DNA of 21,118 nt, from the NCBI GenBank assembly GCA_964431205.1, contig CAYSIX010000048.1, forward strand, positions 1 to 21,118. Reading direction: 5' to 3'. Positions within the stretch are counted from its first letter, which is position 1, and the number at the start of each line of letters is the position of its first letter. Both the position numbers and the translations under genes were made by a program. This document shows, piece after piece, positions 7,864 to 18,911 of the stretch. The stretch comes from CAYSIX01 sp964431205. GTDB lineage: Bacteria > Planctomycetota > Phycisphaerae > Phycisphaerales > Phycisphaeraceae. The notes below the pieces were generated by a model. It was not told where the DNA came from. It ran no database searches and worked only from the letters and a program-made list of their open reading frames with translations.

Positions 7864-7900
7864 CAAAGCCGAGTCCTGAGCGCAAGCGAAGGGCCGGATC
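7864..7900 (+). repeat. Interspersed hairpin (REP-like) repeat, copy 2
   Basis: This is a direct repeat of copy 1, 50 bases further on. It shares AAGCCGAG, a CCTGAGCGCAAGCGAAGG core and GGCCGGATC. It has one mismatch in the outer stem (GTCCT instead of GCCCT). Confidence 0.75.
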
Positions 7901-8133
7901 CGACGCTTCGCTGCCGCTCAGCGTTCGGCTTCCGGGCTACGCCGCCGCCCTCGCCGAATCCCCCGTTCTCAACCGGCGCGAGGGTCGTCCCGGTGGAAAA
8001 CCTGTCGCCCATCGTCGCGCTCTGCACGCGGCGGCGAAATGCGAAAAAAATGTGAAGGCGGCTAAGATTCGGTAAGAGGACCGTTTAGATCAGTTACCGG
8101 CCTCTCGGCACCCAGATTTTGTAAAGTCGGGCC

Positions 8134-8161
8134 TTGTCAACCCAAGATATAGGGGTAGGAT
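8134..8161 (+). promoter_or_regulatory. Possible promoter upstream of dcd
   Basis: TTGTCA (8134-8139) and TAGGAT (8156-8161) are 16 bases apart in the low-GC part of the gap, about 180 bases before the dcd start. The long leader leaves room for another promoter nearer the gene, for example around TACGAT at 8244-8249, which has no matching -35. Confidence 0.35.
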
Positions 8162-8341
8162 GACAATCGGCCTGCGGAACACAGAACGGCTTGCCGCCGG
8201 GCTCATGTGGGTTTGTTTTTGGGATTTGTTTGGATCTTTGACGTACGATGACACCGGCCCCGGCGCGGCCCACCGGCCCGCCGCCCCGGCCCAGCGTCCG
8301 GAACGACCACCACCCACGACCGCCTCGAGAGCGATTCAACC

Positions 8342-8920
8342 ATGAGCGTCCTCTGCGACAGCCAGATCCGTGAGCTGATCTCCATCGAGCCCTTCGAGGA
8401 GAACACCAAACGCCCCGGACGCGTCTCCTTCGGCGTCTCCAGCTACGGCTACGACGTCCGCGTCGGCACCCTCTTCAAGATCTTCTCCAGCGTCACGCCT
8501 TCCGGCGGCGGCGACCAGGCCATCGTCGACCCCAAGCGCTTCGGCGACGACCTGTTCATCACCATCGACACCCGCGACACCGGCCGGGACTACGTCGTCA
8601 TCCCCCCGAACAGCTTCGCCCTCGCCGAGACCGTCGAGACCTTCCGGATCCCCCGCGACGTGCTGTGCCTCTGCGTCGGCAAGAGCACCTACGCCCGCTG
8701 CGGGATCATCGTCAACGTCACCCCGCTCGAGCCCGAGTGGCGCGGCAAGGTCACCCTCGAGATCAGCAACACCACGCCGCTGCCGGCCAAGATCTACGCC
8801 AACGAGGGCATCGCCCAGATGGTCTTCCTCAAGGCCGACCGCGTCTGCGCCGTCAGCTACGCCGACAAGCAGGGCAAGTACCAGGACCAGAACGGCCTGG
8901 TCCTGCCGAGGGTGGATTGA
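8342..8920 (+). CDS. dcd: dCTP deaminase
   Basis: The 192-residue enzyme deaminates dCTP to dUTP, the route to dTMP in many bacteria, in the cytoplasm as a trimer. The family core is clear: SSYGYDVRVG near the N-terminus, IPPNSFALAETVE, and the active-site block VGKSTYARCGIIVNVTPLEP followed by EWRGKVTLEISNTTPLPAKI, which carries the catalytic Glu of TLE. The length is normal. The ATG at 8342 matches the usual family N-terminus. It belongs with nrdJ in deoxynucleotide supply, but an unrelated ATPase gene now separates the two. Its 3' end supplies the likely ribosome binding site for that ATPase. Confidence 0.96.
   Translation: MSVLCDSQIRELISIEPFEENTKRPGRVSFGVSSYGYDVRVGTLFKIFSSVTPSGGGDQAIVDPKRFGDDLFITIDTRDTGRDYVVIPPNSFALAETVETFRIPRDVLCLCVGKSTYARCGIIVNVTPLEPEWRGKVTLEISNTTPLPAKIYANEGIAQMVFLKADRVCAVSYADKQGKYQDQNGLVLPRVD
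8908..8915 (+). promoter_or_regulatory. Ribosome binding site for the AAA ATPase inside the dcd 3' end
   Basis: GAGGGTGG at 8908-8915 lies seven bases before ATG 8923. It overlaps the last codons of dcd, whose stop is only two bases from that ATG. This favours 8923 as the start and suggests translational coupling to dcd. Confidence 0.5.
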
Positions 8921-8922
8921 GA

Positions 8923-10524
8923 ATGCCAGCTTCTACTTTGTCAAACCAGGAGCTGAACGGGACATTGCTTGGATTGTCGAAGCGTGCCGAAGCTGTCGAT
9001 CGTAAGACCCTTGTAACTACGTTCGTTGATGTCGGGCCGCTTTTTACGCTGCTATCGTCGCGGGATCACCAAGTGATCTATGGACGCCGTGGTACTGGAA
9101 AGACCCATGCACTCCAGTATCTGGCAGAGGCTCGCGAAGATAGCGGGGATGTCGTCATCTACATCGACCTGCGGACGTTGGGGTCTACAGGCGGGCTTTA
9201 CAGCGATTCCCGCAAGCCGCTCGCGGAGCGTGCGACCCGCTTGCTGCAGGATCTACTCAATGAAGTCCACGGCGGTCTCCTTGAGGTTGCGACCGCCGAG
9301 GGTTCGACGCTTGATCTATCAAGGCTCAGCGAGCCACTCGACGGATTGGCTGACGAGATAGCGCGCGTCGAGGTAGTAGGCGATTCTAGTCGCACAACAA
9401 GAACTGCTGTTCAAGCGGGCGACAGTGCAGCTGAGACGGCGGGCTTCGGTATCGGGACGAAAGGTGTTGGATTCCGGGGGAGTATTTGCCGCTCCGATCA
9501 ACGAAGCTATGAGGCGGAAGCAGAATTATCCGTGTCAGGTTCACAGATCCATCGAGTTCACTTCGGTGCCGTTACGGGCATGCTTCGTCGAATTCAGGAG
9601 TCCCTTGGGGACCGGCATGTGTGGCTTCTGTTGGACGAGTGGAGCGTCATCAATACGGACTTGCAGCCGTATCTCGCTGATATGGTGCGCCGAAGCATTT
9701 TTCCGTTGCGTGGGATCACAGTAAAAATCGGAGCGATTGAACCTCGCACGCGATTTCGTATCTCAGGGAAGGGTGGCGACTATGTTGGAATCGAACTGGG
9801 AGCAGATGCTTCCGCCGACCTCAATCTGGACGACTACATGGTTTTCGACAATGACCAAGAGCGAGCCAAGGGTTTTTTCAAGAAGTTTCTCTTCAAACAT
9901 TTCGTTTCGGTTGCGCCTGATCAGCTCCGTGAGGCGTATCCAACTGCCGACCACCTAGTAAATGGCTTATTCACGCAATACCCTGTTTTCGATGAATTTG
10001 TCCGGGCTACTGAAGGAGTTCCGCGTGATGCTATTAATATCATGAGTTTGGCTGCGCAGCGTGCTGGTGGAGCGGCGATCGCCATTGAGCATATTCGAAC
10101 GGCGGCGCGCTTGTGGTATCAGCGCGACAAGGAGGCGCCGGTTCGCAGTAACTCTGAGGCTTATGACCTTTTGAATTGGATTATTGAGGAAGTAATTGCC
10201 CACAGAAAAGCGAGGGCGTTTCTTAAGCGTGTTGGCGAACCCATTGAGTTAGTCGAAGACCTCTTTGACGCTCGTGTGTTACACATTCTGAAGCACAACG
10301 TTTCCTCGCATGACAATCCGGGGGTGAGGTACGATGTCTACAAGATCGATTATGGCTGCTATGTCGACTTGCTCACGACAAATCGAGCGCCAGTCGGCCT
10401 GTTGCCGCTAGAAGGCGAAGGCGAGTCGGCCCGTTATGTGGATGTGCCGCCAGACGACTACCGCGCGATTCGACGCGCAATACTCGATTTCGCGGCCTAT
10501 GCGGAAAGGCGGGCTGCGAATTAG
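8923..10524 (+). CDS. AAA/ORC-CDC6-like P-loop ATPase, probable horizontally acquired cargo
   Basis: The product is a 533-residue protein with no signal peptide or membrane helix. Walker A is YGRRGTGKTHAL (Gly54-Thr61); Walker B is HVWLLLDEWS with Asp238/Glu239, followed by a Trp/Ser rather than a typical sensor. Between them lies a long variable region (~90-220) including a Gly-rich stretch, GFGIGTKGVGFRG. After Walker B, a helix with two Arg (MVRRSIFPLRGITVKIGAIE) could carry an arginine finger. A C-terminal part (~450-500: LFDARVLHILKHNVSS then YKIDYGCYVDLL) looks like a winged-helix or small regulatory domain. This layout matches ORC/CDC6-type AAA proteins annotated in bacterial accessory DNA. 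Codons ending in A/T are common and GC is near 50-55 %, unlike all neighbours, pointing to transfer. It breaks the dcd-nrdJ pair. No partner effector gene is adjacent. Function (phage defence, regulation or other) is unknown. Confidence 0.85.
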   Translation: MPASTLSNQELNGTLLGLSKRAEAVDRKTLVTTFVDVGPLFTLLSSRDHQVIYGRRGTGKTHALQYLAEAREDSGDVVIYIDLRTLGSTGGLYSDSRKPLAERATRLLQDLLNEVHGGLLEVATAEGSTLDLSRLSEPLDGLADEIARVEVVGDSSRTTRTAVQAGDSAAETAGFGIGTKGVGFRGSICRSDQRSYEAEAELSVSGSQIHRVHFGAVTGMLRRIQESLGDRHVWLLLDEWSVINTDLQPYLADMVRRSIFPLRGITVKIGAIEPRTRFRISGKGGDYVGIELGADASADLNLDDYMVFDNDQERAKGFFKKFLFKHFVSVAPDQLREAYPTADHLVNGLFTQYPVFDEFVRATEGVPRDAINIMSLAAQRAGGAAIAIEHIRTAARLWYQRDKEAPVRSNSEAYDLLNWIIEEVIAHRKARAFLKRVGEPIELVEDLFDARVLHILKHNVSSHDNPGVRYDVYKIDYGCYVDLLTTNRAPVGLLPLEGEGESARYVDVPPDDYRAIRRAILDFAAYAERRAAN

Positions 10525-10574
10525 GATCAGTGCGTAGGGCCGGCATACCTGCTCGCTGAAGGTTCGAAACTCAT

Positions 10575-10598
10575 CTCGCCGGTACGGACGCCGGCGGG
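10575..10598 (+). other. Hairpin in the nrdJ leader
   Basis: CGCCGG (10577-10582) pairs perfectly with CCGGCG (10591-10596) across an 8-base loop, extendable by two pairs including G-U. There is no T-run, so it is not an ordinary intrinsic terminator. It sits in the 113-base gap between the ATPase and nrdJ. It could be leader structure or the 3' edge of the acquired segment. No cobalamin riboswitch or NrdR-box pair was recognised here. Confidence 0.35.
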
Positions 10599-10637
10599 TA
10601 AGCAGATAGACGTACTCAATCAGGGGCAGTGATTTTT

Positions 10638-14375
<3,738 letters not shown>

Positions 14376-14563
14376 CGCGTCGGCGAGCGCTGGCGACGAC
14401 GTCGCCCGGCGTGAAGGACACACGATGGACCGAACCACGACTCTCAGGAAGGACGCTGGCATGTAGGGCGCTTCACAAGAGCGCAAAACGGACTGCCCCG
14501 GCCGTCGCATGACGCCGAACGCCGCAAGGCCAGGCCGGCTACCTGCCGCTTCCTTCTCCCTCC

Positions 14564-14601
14564 TCCCCCTCGGGCTTCCCCACCACCCGAGGGGGATTTT
14601 T
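14564..14601 (+). terminator. Intrinsic terminator downstream of nrdJ
   Basis: TCCCCCTCGGG (14564-14574) pairs perfectly over 11 bases with CCCGAGGGGGA (14586-14596), with an 11-base loop and a TTTTT run at 14597-14601. It lies about 190 bases beyond the nrdJ stop and is oriented to end transcription on the + strand. Confidence 0.9.
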
Positions 14602-14640
14602 CTGCGCCGATCCCTCGACGCGGCCTCACGAAACAGACCG

Positions 14641-14676
14641 TGAAGCCGAGCCCTGAGCCCGAGCGAAGGGCCGGAC
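14641..14676 (+). repeat. Interspersed hairpin (REP-like) repeat, copy 3
   Basis: It shares TGAAGCC with copy 1, and AAGCCGAG, CCTGAG, GAGCGAAGG or AAGCGAAGG, and GGCCGGA with copy 2. GCCCT and AGGGC can form the same short stem. It ends about 24 bases before the start codon of the next gene, so it may overlap that gene's promoter zone. Confidence 0.75.
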
Positions 14677-14700
14677 CCCCGCCGTCGCTACGATGTGCCC

Positions 14701-17085
14701 ATGGCCCGCTCGCCAAAGCAGCAGCAGCAACAGCAACAGCCCACGTCGTCGGTGCCTTTGGCTTCGACCGTCGCGACCGAGCCGCGCCGCACGCTGCTGA
14801 CGCTCGCGGCGGTGGCGATGATGACGCCGGTCATGCTCGCCTGCCTCGTGCCGTTCACGCCGCAGCTCTACTTTGACGTGGACCCGCGCAGCGCGGTGGG
14901 GATGTCGCCGGCGACGTCGATCGGGCCGGCGGGCGCGGCGTGGTGGCACGTGCTGAGCGTGGTGATCGCGGGTGTGGCCGTGGCGGTGAGCGTGGCGTGC
15001 GGCGGGCGGGTGCAGCGAGCGGCGGTGGTGGTGGCGGGGCTCGGCGTGCTCGCCTGCGCGGTGCAGATGAGTCGGGGGTACGAGAACATGATCCAGTGCG
15101 GGCCGTGGCTGGCGGCGGCGGCCGGCGGCGTCGCGGCGGCGCACCTGGCCGCCCACGCCACGGCGCGACGCTGGATGATCGGCCTGTTCATCGCCGCCCT
15201 CGTGCCGCTGTCGCTCGACGCGATCTGGTTCGTCTTCGTCGAGCACCCGATGACGGTGCGGCTGTACGAGGCCGACGCCGAGTCATACCTGCAAGGTCGC
15301 GGCTGGCAGGCGGACACGGCGGTGGCGGACCTGTTCGAGCGGCGGCTGCGCAGCCCGGACGCGATCGGCCCGTTCGCGCTGGCCAACGTGTTCGGGACGG
15401 TGCTGCTGGGGCTGCTGTTCATCGCGGCGGGGTGGCTGGGGTCGATGGCGGGCGGTCAGGCCGGGCGGCGACGGGATCTGGCGTGGGGCGCGGCGGTGGT
15501 GGCGTTGGGGGCGACGGCGGTGTGGCTGACGCATTCGCGCGGGGCGATCGCCGCGGGTCTCGTGGGCGTGGGGGTGCTTGTGCTGGCGCGTCTGGCGTGG
15601 GACCGGCGATGGGGCGCGGCGGCGTGCCGTGGCGCGGCGGTTGCGCTGCTGGTTGCGGCGGTGGCGGCGGTGCTGATACGCGGCGCCGCCGGCCCGCCGG
15701 ACAGCCACGAGGGCGAGCGCAGTCTCCTGTTTCGCCATCACTACTGGACGGCGGCAGGACGGATCATGCTCGATCGCGAGGCGGGCTCGCCGCTGGCGCG
15801 GGCGGTGGTCGGCGTCGGGCCGACGGAGTTCAGCAAGGCGTACCTGCGGCACAAGGTCCCCATCAACCCGGAGGAGGTGACCGCGGCGCACAACGTGTTC
15901 GTGGACTACGCGGTGATGCTCGGGCTGGGCGGGGTGGCGTGGTCGGCGTTGCTGCTGATGTGGCTGGTCTCGGCGGCGCCGGCGCGAGTGGAGCCGACGA
16001 GCGAAGCGCTGGCGAACGGGAACGGCGATCGTGCGCCGCCGACGCCGCGGCAGGCACTCGTGCCGCTGATCGGGTTGACGCTGGTCGTTTTCGGGATCGA
16101 CTACGCGCGTGTGCTGCTTCCGCAGATCGTGATCGAGGACGCGCTGCTGTGGACGGTGAGCGTGGCGGGCTTCATCGCGGTGTCGCTGGCGGTGGTGACG
16201 CGTCGAGGCGTGGACGGACGCTGGTGCGCCGCGGGTCTGTTCGCCGCGGCCGCGGCGGTGTTGCTGCACAGCCAGATCGAGATGGGGTTTTACCAGGCGT
16301 CGTCGTCGATCGGGCTGTGGGCGGTGCTGGGCCTGGCGGGCGGGTCGGGCGTGGCGCGGCGGGGCGAGGGTGACGGAGCCGAGCCTGACCCGGGCGGCCT
16401 GAGGTGGCGGTGGCCGGCCGGCGCGGCGTTGGCGGTGACGCTCGCGGTGGCGGTCGCGATGATCGCGGGTTATGCCGTTCCCGTGACGCGTCACCAGGAG
16501 CGGCTGGCGCGAGCGGCGGCGGCGCTGCAGGCCGAGGACCCCCTGGGGGCGCTCGACCACCTCGACCGCGCGTTGTCGGCGACGCCGACCGACCCGGCGG
16601 CCGCCCGCTGGCAGGCGACGATCCGCGTCGAGGGCGCCACGGCCCTGGCCCGTGCCGATCGACGGGACGCCGCGGCGCAACTGCTCGAGACGGCGCTGCG
16701 GCGACTGGAGCGCGCGCGTGTGCCCGGCCCGCTCCTCCCGCGGTTGCGCAGCGAGGTCGAGCGACACGCCGCCGATCTGCTGGATCAGCCGCAGCGCCTC
16801 GAGCGGGCGATCCAGTGGCGTCGCATGGCCGTCGCCGCCTCGCCCTACAACGTCGAGGACCGGATCGACCTGGCCCGGATGCTGCTCGAAGCGGGTCGGC
16901 CCGACGAGGCCCGCGAGGCGTTGCGCGAGGCGTTGCGCGTCAGCGACGGCTACTACCTCGACCCCGAGAAGCAGGTCCGACCCGCACGCGAGGCCGAGCT
17001 GCGGCGGCGTTTCGGCCTGCCGGAGTCCACGCGTGCGCCCACGGCCGCGCCCGACGCCGACGAACCGCCGCGGCCCGAGGACTGA
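14701..17085 (+). CDS. O-antigen ligase/Wzy-family polytopic membrane protein with TPR-like C-terminus
   Basis: The product is 794 residues. After an N-terminal KQQQQQQQP tract come about 13-14 hydrophobic helices spanning ~20-600. The Wzy_C/O-antigen-ligase signature region appears as LTHSRGAIAAGLVGVGVLVL and, after a large extracytoplasmic loop, GVGPTEFSKAYLRHK and TAAHNVFVDYAVMLG with a conserved His. Such proteins join or polymerise undecaprenyl-linked glycans at the periplasmic face, or ligate them to lipid or protein. The C-terminal ~190 residues after the last helix are soluble, with TPR-like helices (DPLGALDHLDRALSATPTDP; RMLLEAGRPDEAREALREAL). ATG 14701 was chosen over GTG 14695; TACGAT ends six bases before it and no ribosome binding site is seen, suggesting a leaderless mRNA. 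No glycosyltransferase genes are adjacent, so the glycan substrate is unknown. Confidence 0.87.
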   Translation: MARSPKQQQQQQQPTSSVPLASTVATEPRRTLLTLAAVAMMTPVMLACLVPFTPQLYFDVDPRSAVGMSPATSIGPAGAAWWHVLSVVIAGVAVAVSVACGGRVQRAAVVVAGLGVLACAVQMSRGYENMIQCGPWLAAAAGGVAAAHLAAHATARRWMIGLFIAALVPLSLDAIWFVFVEHPMTVRLYEADAESYLQGRGWQADTAVADLFERRLRSPDAIGPFALANVFGTVLLGLLFIAAGWLGSMAGGQAGRRRDLAWGAAVVALGATAVWLTHSRGAIAAGLVGVGVLVLARLAWDRRWGAAACRGAAVALLVAAVAAVLIRGAAGPPDSHEGERSLLFRHHYWTAAGRIMLDREAGSPLARAVVGVGPTEFSKAYLRHKVPINPEEVTAAHNVFVDYAVMLGLGGVAWSALLLMWLVSAAPARVEPTSEALANGNGDRAPPTPRQALVPLIGLTLVVFGIDYARVLLPQIVIEDALLWTVSVAGFIAVSLAVVTRRGVDGRWCAAGLFAAAAAVLLHSQIEMGFYQASSSIGLWAVLGLAGGSGVARRGEGDGAEPDPGGLRWRWPAGAALAVTLAVAVAMIAGYAVPVTRHQERLARAAAALQAEDPLGALDHLDRALSATPTDPAAARWQATIRVEGATALARADRRDAAAQLLETALRRLERARVPGPLLPRLRSEVERHAADLLDQPQRLERAIQWRRMAVAASPYNVEDRIDLARMLLEAGRPDEAREALREALRVSDGYYLDPEKQVRPAREAELRRRFGLPESTRAPTAAPDADEPPRPED

Positions 17086-17090
17086 CCGGC

Positions 17091-18116
17091 TCACGCGTCC
17101 GGGGCCCGCGTCCGCGTCGCCAGCGCGGGCAAACCCGTGGCCCGGCGCACCACCGCGGCCAGGCCCTCCGCCGCGCCCGCGGTGTTCACCGGCACGAACA
17201 GCGTCGAGCCCGAGCCCGTCACGTGCACCGGCGCGTCCGTGACCCGCCGCACACGCTCGAACGCCTCTCGCACCTCGGGCGCCGCGCGCATCGCCGGCCC
17301 GGCCAGATCGTTGAACAACGCCTCACGGTCCAACGGCGCGTCCATCAGCGCCCGCACACGCAACTCATCGGCCACGGCGTCCGGAGCCGCCGCCTCATCG
17401 AACGCCCGGTACACCGCCGCCGTCGGGCACGACGCCGGCGGGAAGACCAGCACCAGGTGCAGCGGCGCGGGCAGCGACGTCGGCTCGACCCGCTCGCCGA
17501 ACCCGCCCACGAACGCCGACGCCGCCCCGCGCAGCGCCGCGACGGCAAAAACCACGTCGCTGCCGAGCGACCGCGCCAGCCCCGTCAAGTCCGCGTCCGA
17601 CAGGCCCAGCTCGAACAGCTCGTTGAGCCCGACGAGCACCGCCGCCGCGTCCGCCGATCCCCCGCCCAGCCCGGCGCCCGCCGGCACACGCTTGATCACC
17701 CGCACGCGCACGGCCAGCCGCCCCCCGACGTGCCGCTCGACCGCCGCCAGCGCCCGCCACGCCAGGTCGCGTTCGATCGGCCAGTCTACGGGTTGCACTA
17801 CGGGTGTATCCGGCGCGATCGTGACGGCGAAGCGATCCGCCTCGCGCACCGCGCCCGCGTCCTCTGGATTTGTCCGTTCAGGCGTCAAACGCTCGATCAC
17901 CACGTCGTCGCCGAAGTCGAGCGCGACCATCCAGCTCGCGATCGGGTGATAGCCGGTGTCGGCGTCGGGGGCGCCGACGGAGAGAGCGAGGTTGACCTTG
18001 GCCGGGGCGGTCAGCGAAAGACGGCGGGTGCCCGCGACGCCGGCTTGGTCGGTCGCGCGGCCGCCCACGGACGCGGCAGGGGATCGGTCAGAGCATCGTG
18101 AGGTCTTCGCGCTCAT
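17091..18116 (-). CDS. ispE: 4-diphosphocytidyl-2-C-methyl-D-erythritol kinase
   Basis: This GHMP-family kinase phosphorylates CDP-methylerythritol in the MEP pathway for isoprenoid precursors. Visible motifs are LTAPAKVNLALSVG (Lys40) with TGYHPI; the ATP-binding loop PAGAGLGGGSADAAA (145-159); GSDVVFA with the expected catalytic Asp187 (usual family form GADVPF); and VTGSGSTLF near the C-terminus. At 341 residues it is longer than most because of ~30 non-conserved N-terminal residues. The ATG at 18116 overlaps the end of the TetR gene by 29 bases. An in-frame GTG at 18068 would remove the overlap and the extra residues, and may be the true start. It is downstream of and probably co-transcribed with the TetR regulator. 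Its stop is five bases from the convergent O-antigen ligase-like gene. Confidence 0.92.
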   Translation of the reverse strand: MSAKTSRCSDRSPAASVGGRATDQAGVAGTRRLSLTAPAKVNLALSVGAPDADTGYHPIASWMVALDFGDDVVIERLTPERTNPEDAGAVREADRFAVTIAPDTPVVQPVDWPIERDLAWRALAAVERHVGGRLAVRVRVIKRVPAGAGLGGGSADAAAVLVGLNELFELGLSDADLTGLARSLGSDVVFAVAALRGAASAFVGGFGERVEPTSLPAPLHLVLVFPPASCPTAAVYRAFDEAAAPDAVADELRVRALMDAPLDREALFNDLAGPAMRAAPEVREAFERVRRVTDAPVHVTGSGSTLFVPVNTAGAAEGLAAVVRRATGLPALATRTRAPDA

Positions 18117-18885
18117 CGCGGGTGGCCCCGTGATGAGCGGCGGCGACGGCCTGCTCGGACGACGGGTCGCTCGGCGCGTGCGCTTCCAGCACCGTGTCGC
18201 GGCGTGCGGTCGGTTCCGACGCCTCTTGCGCCGTCGGCGTGGTTCGTGTGGCCCGCGCCGCGGCGCCTTCGGTCAGCTCGCCGAGCATCAGGCCGCCATG
18301 CACCTGCGCCCAGTGGCGCATCGCCGCGGCGCGGTCCCCGGCGCGTCGCGCCCAGCGATCGAGGATCCGGCGAATCACCGCGGGCATCGCCTCGATGCCC
18401 GCCTGACGCGGCCGGCCCACGCTCGCCAGCCAGTACATCAGCCGGTACTGCTCCGGCTCCTCCCCGGCGATCCGCACGTACATCTTCACGACCTGATCCA
18501 GGGGCAGGCCCGCCTCCAGCGCGGTCTCGACCGGCTCGAACCGCCGCTGCGTCACCGCCGACAGCAGCGACCGCTTGTCCTCGAAGTACCGGTAGATCGA
18601 CCCGACGGCGCAGCGAAGCCGCCTGGCGATCGCGCGGATCGTCGTGCCGTCGTAACCGGCCTCCGCAAGACAGTCGGCGGTGGCGTTGAGAATTTGCTCG
18701 CGGTCGAGTGGCGTCGGCCGCCGCGGGGCACCGTCCGTCTCGGGCGCGGGCGTCGCGGCCTCGGCCGGCATCGCCGCCGACGCGGCGTCGGATTGCCTCT
18801 CGGCGTCGTGGCTCGGTTCGATCGGTGATCCGGCGGCGGCGGGCTCGGATCGGGATGGGGCCAGTCCGTTGGTCATCATGCTCAT
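18088..18885 (-). CDS. TetR/AcrR-family transcriptional regulator
   Basis: The product is a 265-residue DNA-binding regulator. The TetR N-terminal domain spans ~58-108: REQILNATADCLAEAGYDGT followed by the helix-turn-helix TIRAIARRLRCAVGSIYRYF and EDKRSLLSAV. The ligand-binding C-terminal domain (~109-210) is divergent, as is usual. Two unusual parts flank the core: ~57 N-terminal residues rich in Ala, Pro, Ser and Glu, and a ~45-residue C-terminal tail of similar composition. The ATG at 18885 is well supported by GGAGGTG (18896-18890) and a promoter. It heads a likely two-gene unit with ispE and diverges from pcm across ~115 bases, so it may autoregulate or control either flank. The ligand is unknown. 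Confidence 0.9.
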   Translation of the reverse strand: MSMMTNGLAPSRSEPAAAGSPIEPSHDAERQSDAASAAMPAEAATPAPETDGAPRRPTPLDREQILNATADCLAEAGYDGTTIRAIARRLRCAVGSIYRYFEDKRSLLSAVTQRRFEPVETALEAGLPLDQVVKMYVRIAGEEPEQYRLMYWLASVGRPRQAGIEAMPAVIRRILDRWARRAGDRAAAMRHWAQVHGGLMLGELTEGAAARATRTTPTAQEASEPTARRDTVLEAHAPSDPSSEQAVAAAHHGATRDEREDLTML

Positions 18886-18889
18886 GGTT

Positions 18890-18896
18890 CACCTCC
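18890..18896 (-). promoter_or_regulatory. Strong Shine-Dalgarno sequence of the TetR gene
   Basis: On the minus strand GGAGGTG ends four bases before the ATG at 18885. It is one of very few strong ribosome binding sites in the window and fixes the start of the TetR gene. Confidence 0.85.
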
Positions 18897-18911
18897 GTGC
18901 GAACAACAACG

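Larger units (their letters stand above)
7787..8341. other. 555-base gene-free region between nrnA and dcd
   Basis: The first ~115 bases hold two hairpin repeats (listed separately). From about 8035 to 8240 the composition drops to roughly half GC, far below the flanking genes, with runs such as GAAAAAAA and TTTGTTTTT. A promoter-like pair lies at 8134-8161. Short open frames here (for example 7854-8075 on + and 8090-8317 on -) overlap the repeats or have no start signals, and I do not regard them as genes. No RNA gene or riboswitch could be recognised. Confidence 0.6.
14376..14700. other. 325-base gap between nrdJ and the O-antigen ligase-like gene
   Basis: It contains a strong intrinsic terminator (14564-14601) and the third copy of the hairpin repeat (14641-14676). 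A TACGAT hexamer at 14689-14694 lies just before the next start codon. The first ~145 bases (14376-14520) show no gene, only short frames without start signals. Confidence 0.6.

Noticed and set aside
7814..7900. Could the two direct repeats be a CRISPR start?
   Set aside because: Only two imperfect copies are adjacent, the third is 6.7 kb away, and no cas genes are present.
7854..8075. Possible 73-residue protein between nrnA and dcd
   Set aside because: Its first half is the hairpin repeat read as protein; no ribosome binding site and no recognisable motif.
8085..10531. TTAGATCAGT at 8085-8094 and TTAGGATCAGT at 10521-10531 as attachment-site duplications around dcd and the ATPase gene
   Set aside because: The match is only about ten bases with a one-base indel and the left copy lies upstream of dcd, so chance is likely; no integrase is present.
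10525..10637. Cobalamin riboswitch upstream of the B12-dependent reductase
   Set aside because: The 113-base gap is too short and no B12-box-like conserved sequence was recognised; only a simple hairpin is present.
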